64,000 nt of DNA from Bacteroidia bacterium (GTDB lineage: Bacteria > Bacteroidota > Bacteroidia > J057). The notes under the pieces are model-generated. The model did no database searches. It saw nothing but the letters and a program-made list of their open reading frames with translations, and was not told the origin of the DNA. Shown here one piece after another: positions 8,243 through 17,100 of the stretch (positions are counted from its first letter, which is position 1; every line of letters begins with the position of its first letter). Position numbers and translations under genes: made by a program. The stretch lies in NCBI GenBank assembly GCA_030430575.1, contig JAUIKF010000028.1, forward strand, positions 1-64,000, written 5' to 3'.

Positions 8243-10363
8243 ATGTCTACCAGGATTTTAATCGTAGATGATGAACCAGAAATGGAGCGCTTGATGCGCC
8301 AGCAATTTCGGCGAAAAATCCGGAAAGGGGAATACGAATGCCTTTATGCAAGCAATGGGGAGGAGGCATTAAAGGCCCTACATGTCCAGGAGGAAATAGA
8401 CATCATCCTGTGTGACATCAATATGCCGATCATGGATGGGCTTACCTTCATCTCTCGCCTGCGCGAGATGTCCATCTTCGCCAAGGCCATCATGGTCTCT
8501 GCTTATGGGAATATGGACAATATCCGCAAGGCGATGAACCAAGGAGCTTTTGACTTTGTCGTAAAACCCATTGACTTCATCGATCTGGAAACGACTATTC
8601 AGAAGGCGATGGTGGCAGTGAACCAGCATCGTGAGGCAGTAGAGACCACCCAGAAGCTGGCACATACCAAACAGGAATTGTCTGATGCAGAGGGACGAGA
8701 AGCGCATTTGCTGGAATTGGATAAATTAAAAAGTCGTTTTTTTACCCAAATTTCTCATGAATTCCGGACCCCGCTGACTGTCATCCTTGGAATGGCAGAT
8801 CAGATCAAACACAATCCCGACAAGTGGCATGCCCGCGGCCTTTCCCTGATACGCCACAACGGAAACACCTTACTCGACCTGGTCAATCAGCTCCTCGACC
8901 TTCGCAAGTTAGAGTCAGGCAATATGACTGCAAATTATATAAACGGGGACATTATCGTCTATTTGCGATACATTCTAGGGTCTTTCGAGACCTTAGCAGA
9001 GATAAAAGGGATTGACCTTTCCTTTGGTTCTGAGGTCCCCCAGGTTGACATGGATTATGACCCTGATAAGCTGCTGCGTATCGTTTCCAACTTATTGTCT
9101 AATGCGATCAAATTTACGCCAGAAGGCGGAAAGGTAAGGCTGATTGTCCGAAAGTCTGATAGTCTGACAGTAAAAAAAGAGAATCAACCTTCAGCCACTC
9201 AGACACTCAGACACTCAGACACTCAGACATTCAGACACTCAGACATTCAGACATTCGGACATTCATACCTCTTAATCGAGGTCTCCGATACCGGAATTGG
9301 AATTTCAGCCGATAAACTGCCTTATATTTTTGATTCATTTTATCAGGTAGATGACGCCGAGCCTCAACCGAGTGAAGGTACAGGCATTGGGCTTGCGTTG
9401 ACCTGGGAACTGGTCAGTCTGATGGAAGGCGGAATAGAGGTGACCAGTGATCTGGGAGAAGGGACTTCTTTTCAAGTATATTTGCCGATCAAGCAAGAGG
9501 CAAAGGCGCCAATAGGAGGGAATGATTGGGATGAAGCTCCCATAGACATGGCGGCTACTATCTCGAAAGTCACGACCAAAACCCTTCGTGCGTTAACAGA
9601 GGTGGCCGAAGAATTGCCCTCCCTGCTAATCATAGAAGATAATCCTGACGTGTCTCAATACCTCGTTGCGTGTCTGGAAGGACATTATACTTTATGGACC
9701 GCTGCAGATGGGCAGGAAGGTGTGGAAATGGCATTTGAGCATATACCCGACTTGATTGTAAGCGACGTGATGATGCCCAGGAAAAATGGAATTGAGGTGT
9801 GTGACATATTAAAAAGGGACGAACGGACCAGCCATATCCCTATCGTATTGCTCACGGCAAAGGCAGATCGTGATTCCAGAATCGAGGGCTTCACACATGG
9901 GGCAGATGCCTATCTGCCCAAACCCTTTGACCAGCAGGAACTGCTGGTGAGGCTGGATCAATTGCTGGCCATGAGGCAGCGCCTTCAGCAGCGGTACCTA
10001 ACCGCTGAGATTGAGGAAGCGCCAGGAGATGAGGGAACTCGCATGGAAGATGCTTTTATACAAAAAGTCCAATCCACCCTTGACCAACATCTACTGGATA
10101 CCTCATTCGGTATCCCCGAACTCTGTCGAGCCATCGGCATGAGCAGGAGTCAGCTCCACCAAAAGCTCAAGGCCCTTACTGGGCGCTCTACCTCCCACTA
10201 CATCCGCTTCCTGCGCCTCTCCAAGGCCCAGGATCTGCTCCTTCATTCAGACATGAATGTGTCAGAAGTAGCCTATACAGTCGGCTTCAGCGACCCCAAG
10301 TATTTTTCCAGAACCTATGCCCAAGAGTTCGGGGTTCCGCCTTCTCAGGTGAAGGCGGAATAA
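8243..10363 (+). CDS. hybrid regulator: REC - HisKA - HATPase - REC - AraC HTH
   Basis: A 706-residue soluble hybrid two-component protein. Domain order: receiver (residues about 4-125, phospho-acceptor Asp58 in CDINMP), coiled-coil linker, HisKA with His172 in SHEFRTPLTVILGM, HATPase with SDTGIGIS and GTGIGLAL, second receiver (Asp508 in SDVMMPRKNG) and AraC-type DNA-binding domain (about 600-706, EVAYTVGFSDPKYFSRTYAQ). There is no membrane segment, so signals must arrive through the first receiver, most simply from the kinase encoded 28 bp upstream, which is broken. Residues about 302-340 are a low-complexity insertion (HSDTQTFRHSDIQTFGHS) encoded by a word array inside the ATPase domain. 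The C-terminal modules resemble those of the next regulator, suggesting duplication. Confidence 0.88.
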   Translation: MSTRILIVDDEPEMERLMRQQFRRKIRKGEYECLYASNGEEALKALHVQEEIDIILCDINMPIMDGLTFISRLREMSIFAKAIMVSAYGNMDNIRKAMNQGAFDFVVKPIDFIDLETTIQKAMVAVNQHREAVETTQKLAHTKQELSDAEGREAHLLELDKLKSRFFTQISHEFRTPLTVILGMADQIKHNPDKWHARGLSLIRHNGNTLLDLVNQLLDLRKLESGNMTANYINGDIIVYLRYILGSFETLAEIKGIDLSFGSEVPQVDMDYDPDKLLRIVSNLLSNAIKFTPEGGKVRLIVRKSDSLTVKKENQPSATQTLRHSDTQTFRHSDIQTFGHSYLLIEVSDTGIGISADKLPYIFDSFYQVDDAEPQPSEGTGIGLALTWELVSLMEGGIEVTSDLGEGTSFQVYLPIKQEAKAPIGGNDWDEAPIDMAATISKVTTKTLRALTEVAEELPSLLIIEDNPDVSQYLVACLEGHYTLWTAADGQEGVEMAFEHIPDLIVSDVMMPRKNGIEVCDILKRDERTSHIPIVLLTAKADRDSRIEGFTHGADAYLPKPFDQQELLVRLDQLLAMRQRLQQRYLTAEIEEAPGDEGTRMEDAFIQKVQSTLDQHLLDTSFGIPELCRAIGMSRSQLHQKLKALTGRSTSHYIRFLRLSKAQDLLLHSDMNVSEVAYTVGFSDPKYFSRTYAQEFGVPPSQVKAE
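9146..9260. repeat. TCAGAC word array with inverted arms, inside a kinase gene
   Basis: The left arm (9146-9170) contains three GTCYGA words. The right arm (9196-9260) contains about nine copies of their reverse complement TCAGAC, spaced as CACTCAGAC or CATTCAGAC. The whole array is in frame and lies in the HATPase domain between GGKVRLIV and the G1 motif SDTGIGI. It codes for threonine, histidine, serine and glutamine-rich sequence with no counterpart in normal kinases. Confidence 0.8.
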
Positions 10364-10365
10364 GT

Positions 10366-10440
10366 TTTAGGTTCTAGGCGCTAGGTTCTAGGTTGCTTTT
10401 TGACATAGAACATAGAACATAGAACATAGAACCTAGAACC
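10366..10440. repeat. GGTTCTAGG / ATAGAACAT word array, inverted arms, after the first hybrid regulator
   Basis: The left arm (10366-10394) has three GGTTCTAGG-type words. The right arm (10403-10440) has ACATAGAAC repeated four times, ending CCTAGAACC. It starts three bases after the stop of the regulator gene. The same word family occurs at 3859-3892 and, in frame, at 12663-12731. It can fold into an imperfect hairpin and may terminate the upstream transcript (inference). Confidence 0.7.
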
Positions 10441-10486
10441 CTCTTCCTCTGGTTGTTTTTTATTAGAGCCCCCTCCGCATTATTGC

Positions 10487-10494
10487 TACCTTTG
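10487..10494 (+). promoter_or_regulatory. Bacteroidota -7 box TACCTTTG ahead of the TPR hybrid kinase
   Basis: TACCTTTG matches the TAnnTTTG consensus of the housekeeping sigma factor of Bacteroidota and lies 19 bases before the ATG at 10514. A clear TTG -33 element at the usual distance was not found. It suggests that the second hybrid regulator has its own promoter and is not simply read through from the first. Confidence 0.5.
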
Positions 10495-10513
10495 ATATAG
10501 AATAATCGTAGCA

Positions 10514-13500
10514 ATGCAGCCATTCCTTCTATTTATCCTACAAGGTCATAAGATCGCCTTTTTGCGGTGTGGATTGCTGGTATTAGCAGGACTTCTCTTG
10601 AGAATGCCTGTAAATGCCCAGCAGGCTGTCGTGGATAGTCTTCAAGGGATCTTGTCAGCTACCGAGGAAGATACTACACGGATACGGTTAATGGGCGAAA
10701 TAGCAATGGCCTATCGCAATCACGACAAGGAAAGCGCCCTCCAAGTCATTCAGGAAGGGTTAGCGATGGCAGAAGAGGCTCAATATGGATGGGGTAAATA
10801 TTTCCTATCTGTCATCAAGGGAAAAATTTTCGCCTATTATACTGAAGCCGATAGCCAAATGGTAGCGATTCAACAAGCGGTAGAAACAGCCCGAAAATTG
10901 GAGGATGCCACCACGCTCATCCAGGGATTGATTGATTTGGGTAAAGCCCAAAATACCATCAACCAAAAGCAAGCATCGATTGCTACCTTGAAGGAGGCAT
11001 ATACCCTTGCTGTGGTAGCGGAATTGACTGACCTCCAGTTTGATGCCCTCAACCAGATGGGCAATGTCTACTCCTACCTTACCTTCTACGATTCAGCTGA
11101 CCAGATTTTCAACCAAGCCTTTACCCTCCAACAAAAACTCGGAAATAAACGGAACCAAGCAGGCATATTGATGAATGCGGGCAATAACGCAGCACGCTCC
11201 GCTGACCTAGAAAAGGCCTTAGCCTATTATGACCAATCTCGAACCATTTTACACGAAATAGACGACCAACAGCTAGAAGCCACAGTCTTTCGCATGATGG
11301 CCTATAGTGCTGATGTGAGCGGCAATTATCCCCTTTCCTTGTCGTACTATCAGCAAGCTCTTGCCCTTTATCGCGCATTAGCCAATAAGGAATCAATTGC
11401 TATCTGTTTGGAGAGTATCGGAGAAGTCTATTTATCCTTAAAAAATTACCCCAAAGCCATTTCTTTTTTTGAAAAAGGATATGAAGAATGGAAATCGTTA
11501 GGGTCAGGCGTAAGGCAAACGGATTTATCCATAAAAAAAGGGAGTATTCATCTGCTAAAAGAAGAATTTGAAACGGCACTTACCTATTTCATCCCGATTT
11601 ATGCTCAGAGGAAAGCAGCTGGTCTGACTTTTCATGCGAGGAACCTACATTGGGAAATTGGGACCTGCTATGAGAAATTGGATCAGCTAGACTCTGCTGA
11701 AGTCTATCTACAAAACCAACTGACCTTTGCCACACAATCCAATAATTTTATTTCTAAATCAAAAGCCTTAAAAGGCCTGGGCCATGTCTACCATAAGCGA
11801 GGAGATGACCAAAAAGCTTTAGCCTATTATAGTCAAGCCAAAGAAGCGGCTGTTTTTGGGGGGATAAAGGACCTGGAAATGGAGACTGATGATGCTTTGT
11901 ATCAAGTCTACAAAGGTCAAAAAGATTATGAGAATGCCTTAACCTACCTCGAAGCACATCGCCAGCTCAGGGACAGCTTCCTGAATGAAAGAATCATCAG
12001 TCAGTTCACATGGCTAGAGGCCAATCAAGAATTTGATGAAGAGAAGCAGCGACTCGCCTTCGAGCAAGGGCAGGAGATCGAGCGCGAGCGGTCCGTCCAG
12101 CGGATTTTTATGATAGCCTTGGGCGTAACTGTGGTATTTCTCCTGATGATCGGCTGGTTTTATTATGGCAAAAGGAAGGATAACAAAGAGATTTTAGCAC
12201 AAAAAAAGGTCGTAGAAGCACAAAAAATAAAACTCGAAGCGCTAGACCGCGAGAAGTCGCGCTTTTTCACCAATATCTCCCACGAATTCCGAACGCCCCT
12301 GACTGTCATTTCAGGCATGGCCGACTCGATCACCGGCCATGAAAAGGCCAAAAAGCTCATCCAGCGCAACACCCACAACCTCCTCAATCTGATCAACCAG
12401 ATCTTAGACCTCCGCAAACTCGAATCTGGCAACCTCCAGACAGAACTCATCCAAGACGATATTGTCCGCTACCTTCGCTATATCCTCGAATCCTTTCACT
12501 CGCTGGCAGAAGGCAAAAACATCGAACTCCGCTTCTCTGCCGACCCAGAATCCATCCTCATGGACTACGACGTCGAGAAGATGCTCCGCATCATCTCGAA
12601 TCTCTTGTCTAATGCGATTAAATTCACCCCCAAAGGAGGGCAAGTGAAACTTGAAGTATTAGAAGTTCTAAGTTCTAGGTTCTATGTTCTAGGTCAACAA
12701 CTTAAAACTCAGAACCTAAAACCTAAAACCTTGTCTTTGGCCGTCTCCGATACCGGCCGTGGCATCCCTGCGGACCAGTTGCCGCAGATCTTTGATCAGT
12801 TCTATCAAGTGGACAGCTCGTCTACTAGAGAGGGGGAAGGCACGGGCATTGGCCTTTCGCTTACGCATGAGCTGGTGAAGCTGCTAGGCGGGGAGATTTC
12901 AGTGGAAAGTGAATTGGGCAAAGGAAGTACTTTTACCCTTCATCTACCGATCACGCAGGAAGCTCCCCTAATAGCGGCAGATATCAGCCTGCCTCGCCCA
13001 GAAATTCTTCTCACAGAAGAAGCCTCACCGGTAGCACTCACCGAGTTGAAGGAAGGGGATCTGCCGACCCTCCTCCTCATTGAAGACAACGCCGATGTCG
13101 TCGAATACCTGGTGACCTGCTTGCAGGGCAGCTATGACCTGCTGGTAGCGCGTGATGGGCAGGAAGGCATAGAGACGGCGCTGGAAGAGGTACCAGACCT
13201 CATCATCAGTGATGTGATGATGCCGCGCAAGGACGGGTTGGAGGTGTGTGACACCTTGAAACAGGACCAGCGGACCAGCCACATTCCCATCATTTTGCTC
13301 ACTGCCAAGGCAGATGCCGACTCACGCATCAGCGGGCTGGAACGCGGCGCTGACGCTTACCTCTCCAAACCATTCAATAAGGCTGAGCTGCTGGTCCGTA
13401 TCCGCAAGCTCATCGAGCTGCGGCGCATGCTCCAAAGCCGCTATGCTGCCGCAGGTCCCCTTCCGCCCAGCGAAGACATCGCTGTCCAGCAGGAAGACGC

Positions 13501-13810
13501 TTTTATCCTGAAACTCCAGGAAATCGTGGCCGCTCACCTTGACGATGAGACCTTCAAGGTACCTCAACTCTCAGAAGCCATGGGCCTGAGCCGGTCTCAG
13601 ATTCATAGAAAGGTAACGGCCCTGACAGGACGATCTCTCACCCGCTACGTCCGCCTCCTACGTCTCCAGAAAGCCCAAGAGTTCCTCAAAACCACGGACC
13701 TTAATATGTCGGAAGTGGCCTATTCAGTGGGCTTTAGCTCTTTGAGTTATTTCTCGCGTAGCTTTACCGAGGAATTTGGGGTCGCGCCGAGTGAGGCGAG
13801 GGGGAAATGA
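10514..13810 (+). CDS. TPR-containing hybrid sensor kinase: TPR - TM - HisKA - HATPase - REC - AraC HTH
   Basis: A 1098-residue one-piece sensor and regulator. The N-terminus carries a hydrophobic export segment, then a long run of tetratricopeptide repeats (about residues 50-490, for example AISFFEKGYEEWKSLG and ALTYLEAHRQLRDSF), a membrane helix near 533-553 (IALGVTVVFLLMIGWFYYG), HisKA with His590 in SHEFRTPLTVISGM, HATPase (SDTGRGIP, GTGIGLSL), a receiver with Asp900 in SDVMMPRKDG, and an AraC domain (EVAYSVGFSSLSYFSRSF). The TPRs presumably face the periplasm and the DNA-binding domain the cytoplasm, so the membrane-bound protein would sense and regulate directly. Residues about 713-740 are a word-array insertion at the same point of the ATPase domain as in the upstream regulator. 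Confidence 0.88.
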   Translation: MQPFLLFILQGHKIAFLRCGLLVLAGLLLRMPVNAQQAVVDSLQGILSATEEDTTRIRLMGEIAMAYRNHDKESALQVIQEGLAMAEEAQYGWGKYFLSVIKGKIFAYYTEADSQMVAIQQAVETARKLEDATTLIQGLIDLGKAQNTINQKQASIATLKEAYTLAVVAELTDLQFDALNQMGNVYSYLTFYDSADQIFNQAFTLQQKLGNKRNQAGILMNAGNNAARSADLEKALAYYDQSRTILHEIDDQQLEATVFRMMAYSADVSGNYPLSLSYYQQALALYRALANKESIAICLESIGEVYLSLKNYPKAISFFEKGYEEWKSLGSGVRQTDLSIKKGSIHLLKEEFETALTYFIPIYAQRKAAGLTFHARNLHWEIGTCYEKLDQLDSAEVYLQNQLTFATQSNNFISKSKALKGLGHVYHKRGDDQKALAYYSQAKEAAVFGGIKDLEMETDDALYQVYKGQKDYENALTYLEAHRQLRDSFLNERIISQFTWLEANQEFDEEKQRLAFEQGQEIERERSVQRIFMIALGVTVVFLLMIGWFYYGKRKDNKEILAQKKVVEAQKIKLEALDREKSRFFTNISHEFRTPLTVISGMADSITGHEKAKKLIQRNTHNLLNLINQILDLRKLESGNLQTELIQDDIVRYLRYILESFHSLAEGKNIELRFSADPESILMDYDVEKMLRIISNLLSNAIKFTPKGGQVKLEVLEVLSSRFYVLGQQLKTQNLKPKTLSLAVSDTGRGIPADQLPQIFDQFYQVDSSSTREGEGTGIGLSLTHELVKLLGGEISVESELGKGSTFTLHLPITQEAPLIAADISLPRPEILLTEEASPVALTELKEGDLPTLLLIEDNADVVEYLVTCLQGSYDLLVARDGQEGIETALEEVPDLIISDVMMPRKDGLEVCDTLKQDQRTSHIPIILLTAKADADSRISGLERGADAYLSKPFNKAELLVRIRKLIELRRMLQSRYAAAGPLPPSEDIAVQQEDAFILKLQEIVAAHLDDETFKVPQLSEAMGLSRSQIHRKVTALTGRSLTRYVRLLRLQKAQEFLKTTDLNMSEVAYSVGFSSLSYFSRSFTEEFGVAPSEARGK
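12663..12731. repeat. GTTCTAGGT / ACCTAAAAC word array with inverted arms, inside a kinase gene
   Basis: The left arm (12663-12695) has four TTCTAGGT-like words. The right arm (12708-12731) has AGAACCTAAAACCTAAAACC. It lies in frame between GGQVKLEV and the G1 motif SDTGRGI of the HATPase domain, exactly where the other hybrid kinase carries an array of a different word. The same word family stands outside genes at 10366-10440 and 3859-3892. Confidence 0.8.
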
Positions 13811-13890
13811 GAGAATGAGGGAATGATAGGATGATAGAATGGAATGAATAGATGAGTAGATGAGTAGATGAGTAGATGATTAAATGAGAA
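13801..13890. repeat. GATGAGTA / GAATGATAG word array, one arm
   Basis: A run of GAATGAGGGAATGATAGGAT-like words followed by four GATGAGTA units. The first word contains the TGA stop of the TPR hybrid kinase (13808-13810). No clear reverse arm follows before the GC-rich array that begins near 13938. The same words, with both arms, fill 26755-26884. Confidence 0.65.
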
Positions 13891-13937
13891 AATGAGGGTG
13901 AAGGTTTTTGGACTCGGAGCGAAGGCTTCCGGATTGG

Positions 13938-14144
13938 TAACATGCCCCATCACACAGGCCGCCTCCTTCCGCACAAGGGGGCTACCCGCAAAGCCAACTC
14001 TGATGAAGTCTCTTGTCTGGCAGCGAAGGCGAGTCTTCGAGCCAAGCGGTCTCGTAGTGAGGGCTGTCTTCAGCCCGAACGGTCTGACAGTGAGTGTCGA
14101 AGGCGCGAACGATCTGACAGCGAGCCCGCAGGGCGAGCGGTCTC
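13938..14144. repeat. GC-rich hairpin-spacer array A, half element
   Basis: It starts with a centre-like segment shared with array B (CCCATCACACAGG, then CTCTTGTCTGGCAGCGAAGG). Four units follow, in which a conserved word (CGGTCTGACAGTGAG type) alternates with spacers that are small palindromes: GGGCTGTCTTCAGCCC, CCCGCAGGG and others. It ends GAGCGGTCTC, with its last bases inside the TGA stop (complement TCA at 14143-14145) of the DUF2339 gene. Only the arm pointing toward that gene is present. The units are of the GACAG subtype, as in array C. Confidence 0.75.
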
Positions 14145-17100
14145 ACCCATCAAACCTATGCTTAAACCGCTTATAGACATAGTCCATTACGATCAGGATC
14201 ACCCCTACCCCAACGAGCGACAGGGCTCGTTCCAGCGTCCCTGCATGCTGCAGGTCAAAAAACGGTAAGCGAATCATGCACACGCCCACACATGCCATCG
14301 CTGTGTAGCGGAAAAAATGATCACGTAGCACAATACTCAGGCTGAAAATGGCGAAGCATTCTACCATCCACAGAAGCGTAAGCACTTGATGCTCAAAGGA
14401 GCAATAGAGGAATACCGCCGTGGCGATCAGCGTCGGGAAGAGCAGGATATAGTTGCGGTACTGATCGAGGGATTTGACAATGGGCATCAATTCATCTATC
14501 GGTTCAGGAAGGCGGACATTGGAGAGATTTCCTTCAACATAGAAGAGGTAGATAAATACAAATAGCATCACAATGCCTATCGCGAGGCCTAGTGAATCAC
14601 TGGAGATGAAAGGGGTTTCCACCCTGATGACCATCGCTGCATGGAACATGATGATCAAGGCTGTGCCTGCGCTGAGGAGCAAAGCATACGCCCTTAAGCG
14701 GCTGAATCTGTCAGGTTTTAGGTTCCCAATCGCCAGGCATAGACCAGCAATGACTACCCACACTGCAGGCAGCCATTCTACTTGCTTTACCTCTACAAAC
14801 AAGATGGTCAAACCCCATAGCAATAGCACTTCCACCAACAGCGGATGTGCCCATTTCCAGCTTCCATAGATGGGTTCTTTTGCAGGCTTTTTGACCAAAA
14901 TCCAGATCGCCAATACGCTCAAGCTCAAGGCCGCAGCCAGCCAGGGAACAGGGATGCCGATCATTTCTGTTTCTATAGAAAAATAGGCCACAGAATGAGC
15001 CACAATAGCCATTGCCATGAACATATAGCCTACATGAAGCAGGTAGCGATCGTGCATGCCTTTTTCCTCAATCTCATCTCTCCAGCGCATTCGTAGGAAC
15101 TGGGCAAGGCCAAGTGCCACGAGTGACAACGTCAGCCATGATACACCGACCAAAGTAGAATGAATCGGTTCTAGCAAGACAAAAGTGAGGAAGAATAAGA
15201 GTAGGCCTGTCATGTAAATCCCCAAGCGTGGGAAGACTTGATCAGTTGGACTTTGACGCGAAGATGTCGCAGCAAATAGGCCGATGAGTAAATAGGGAGC
15301 ACCACTCACAAGTGCATGTATTCCTTGGTAGGTTTCGATCAAATTAGGCAAATAAAGAATTCCTAATAGGATTGGGAGGGCAATGGCACCTGATCGTAGC
15401 TGTCGGTAGGCGGGTTTGGTTTGCAAATAGAGCATACCTAGCGCAGGCAAGAGGATCAGGTAATGGGAAAAAATCGACTGAGTACCTATCAAGAAGGTCA
15501 AGGCTAAAGAAGAAATGGTAATCCAGATACCAGCTAGTGGATAATTGGGCGAAGCGTCTGGATGCTTCGCAGGTAAAAACAGGTAGGCTGCCATCATGAC
15601 CCAAAAGGCTCCAACCGCAAGGATGAGTTCCCAAGTATCTGGCCTTCCCCCAAAATCGGAAGCCAACATGATCGTCCCAATGAAAACACCAAATACTAAT
15701 ACAAATGACAGGTGGGCCGCTAGGTCAAATGTTGGTGGAGAAAACCTTCTCCCCAGGTATATAAATGCCACCATCAAGGTGGTCACTGCTATTATTTCCA
15801 CATTTCCCTCGCCAAACCACGGAAGATAAACCATCGGAATCAAGAGGGCAAAAGCCAAAGCGGCAATAGATACCCCCTTTTTCTCCAATCTAAAAACCAT
15901 GGCAGCACCAAATACCAACACCAATGGAAGGTAATTAGCAAGGTGTCCCAAATAAGAATCGGAATCAGATGCTTCAGTTCCTACATAGACACCGAATGTG
16001 ACCAATCCAATCCCCATCGCTATCTGAAGGCCCAATCGTAAACTCGACGAAGGAAGTTTGGTGTAAACCATCATTACCCCAATCATCATTGCTCCAATTA
16101 CCCACATCCCCCACACATAAGGCATGAGCATAAACATCACCAATCCCAGCATCGCTGCGCCAAACCAGCCTGTCAAAGAATAGACAGCCTGATTTTCAAA
16201 GGGAGAAGTCCCAAAAACTTGGTCGGAATATTGGCCTTTGTATTCGGTAAAGAGGTGAAAGGCGATGGCGGCTAAAGCGGTGATCAAGACGATCACAGAT
16301 TCTCCAATAGTGGCCCTACCGTTAGCCCCCAAGGCAAGGATCGCAGCTATAGCTACGGTGAGCAAAGCCCCATGCAGCAAGATCGCGCCAATTCTGTACA
16401 GAAATTCTTCCTTTTCCCATTCCATCACCAGCATAAACACGATGGCCAGGCCAAATACCAAGGCTGCGATCGGCAGTAGGGTCCATTGCCAGGTGAATAG
16501 GGTGCCAATGGCCGCGGCACACATCACCACAGATACGACCGAATCCGTTCGGTAAAGCCATGGAATCCGCAGTTCCCGCGCTTTGCGCGCCAGCCAGAAG
16601 AGGCTGATGCCTCCGCAGAAGATCAGCAGCGTCTTCCACCGAGAGCCTGTCGTATGGGGCAAAAGGCTGGAGAGGATCAGCGCCCAGTTTAGGAGATGGG
16701 TGACAAAAGGGAGCAAGTCCAGTTTGGGCGTTTCGTACGCTTCTCTGTAGTGCGCCAGCACCGCAAAGATGCCTACCAAGATGATCGATCCCATCGCCAT
16801 GAGGTGCTGGAAGCGGGTCAGCTCTATCGTACCAAAGCCCGTGGCATTCACATACCAATTGACGTGGAAGAGGAAGAAGGCGAGGATGATCGCCAAGAGG
16901 TGATATTGCCATTTGTGGCGGAAGGTGAGTGCAATGCCAAAGACAGCGACTACCGCGCCCGTCCCAAAGATAAAGAGGTTGTCAGGCGCCGCATACATTT
17001 GCCCTACTCCCAATGCGACCAAACTCAACATCACATGTAAAGCCGCAAATACCTGCTTTTTACCTACATAGCCCAGGTAGAGATTCACCAAGATTCCTAC

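Noticed and set aside
13938-14144. CRISPR array
   Set aside because: Repeat-spacer geometry is superficially similar, but spacers are 9-19 nt, palindromic and not unique, arms are inverted, and no cas gene is in the window.
13892-14268. Small proteins read through array A
   Set aside because: Several open frames cross the array in more than one frame only because the repeat units lack stops; composition is that of the repeat and there is no start signal.
16322-16912. 196-residue protein antisense-frame within the DUF2339 gene
   Set aside because: It is an overlapping frame inside a long, well-supported membrane protein gene and has no domain pattern.
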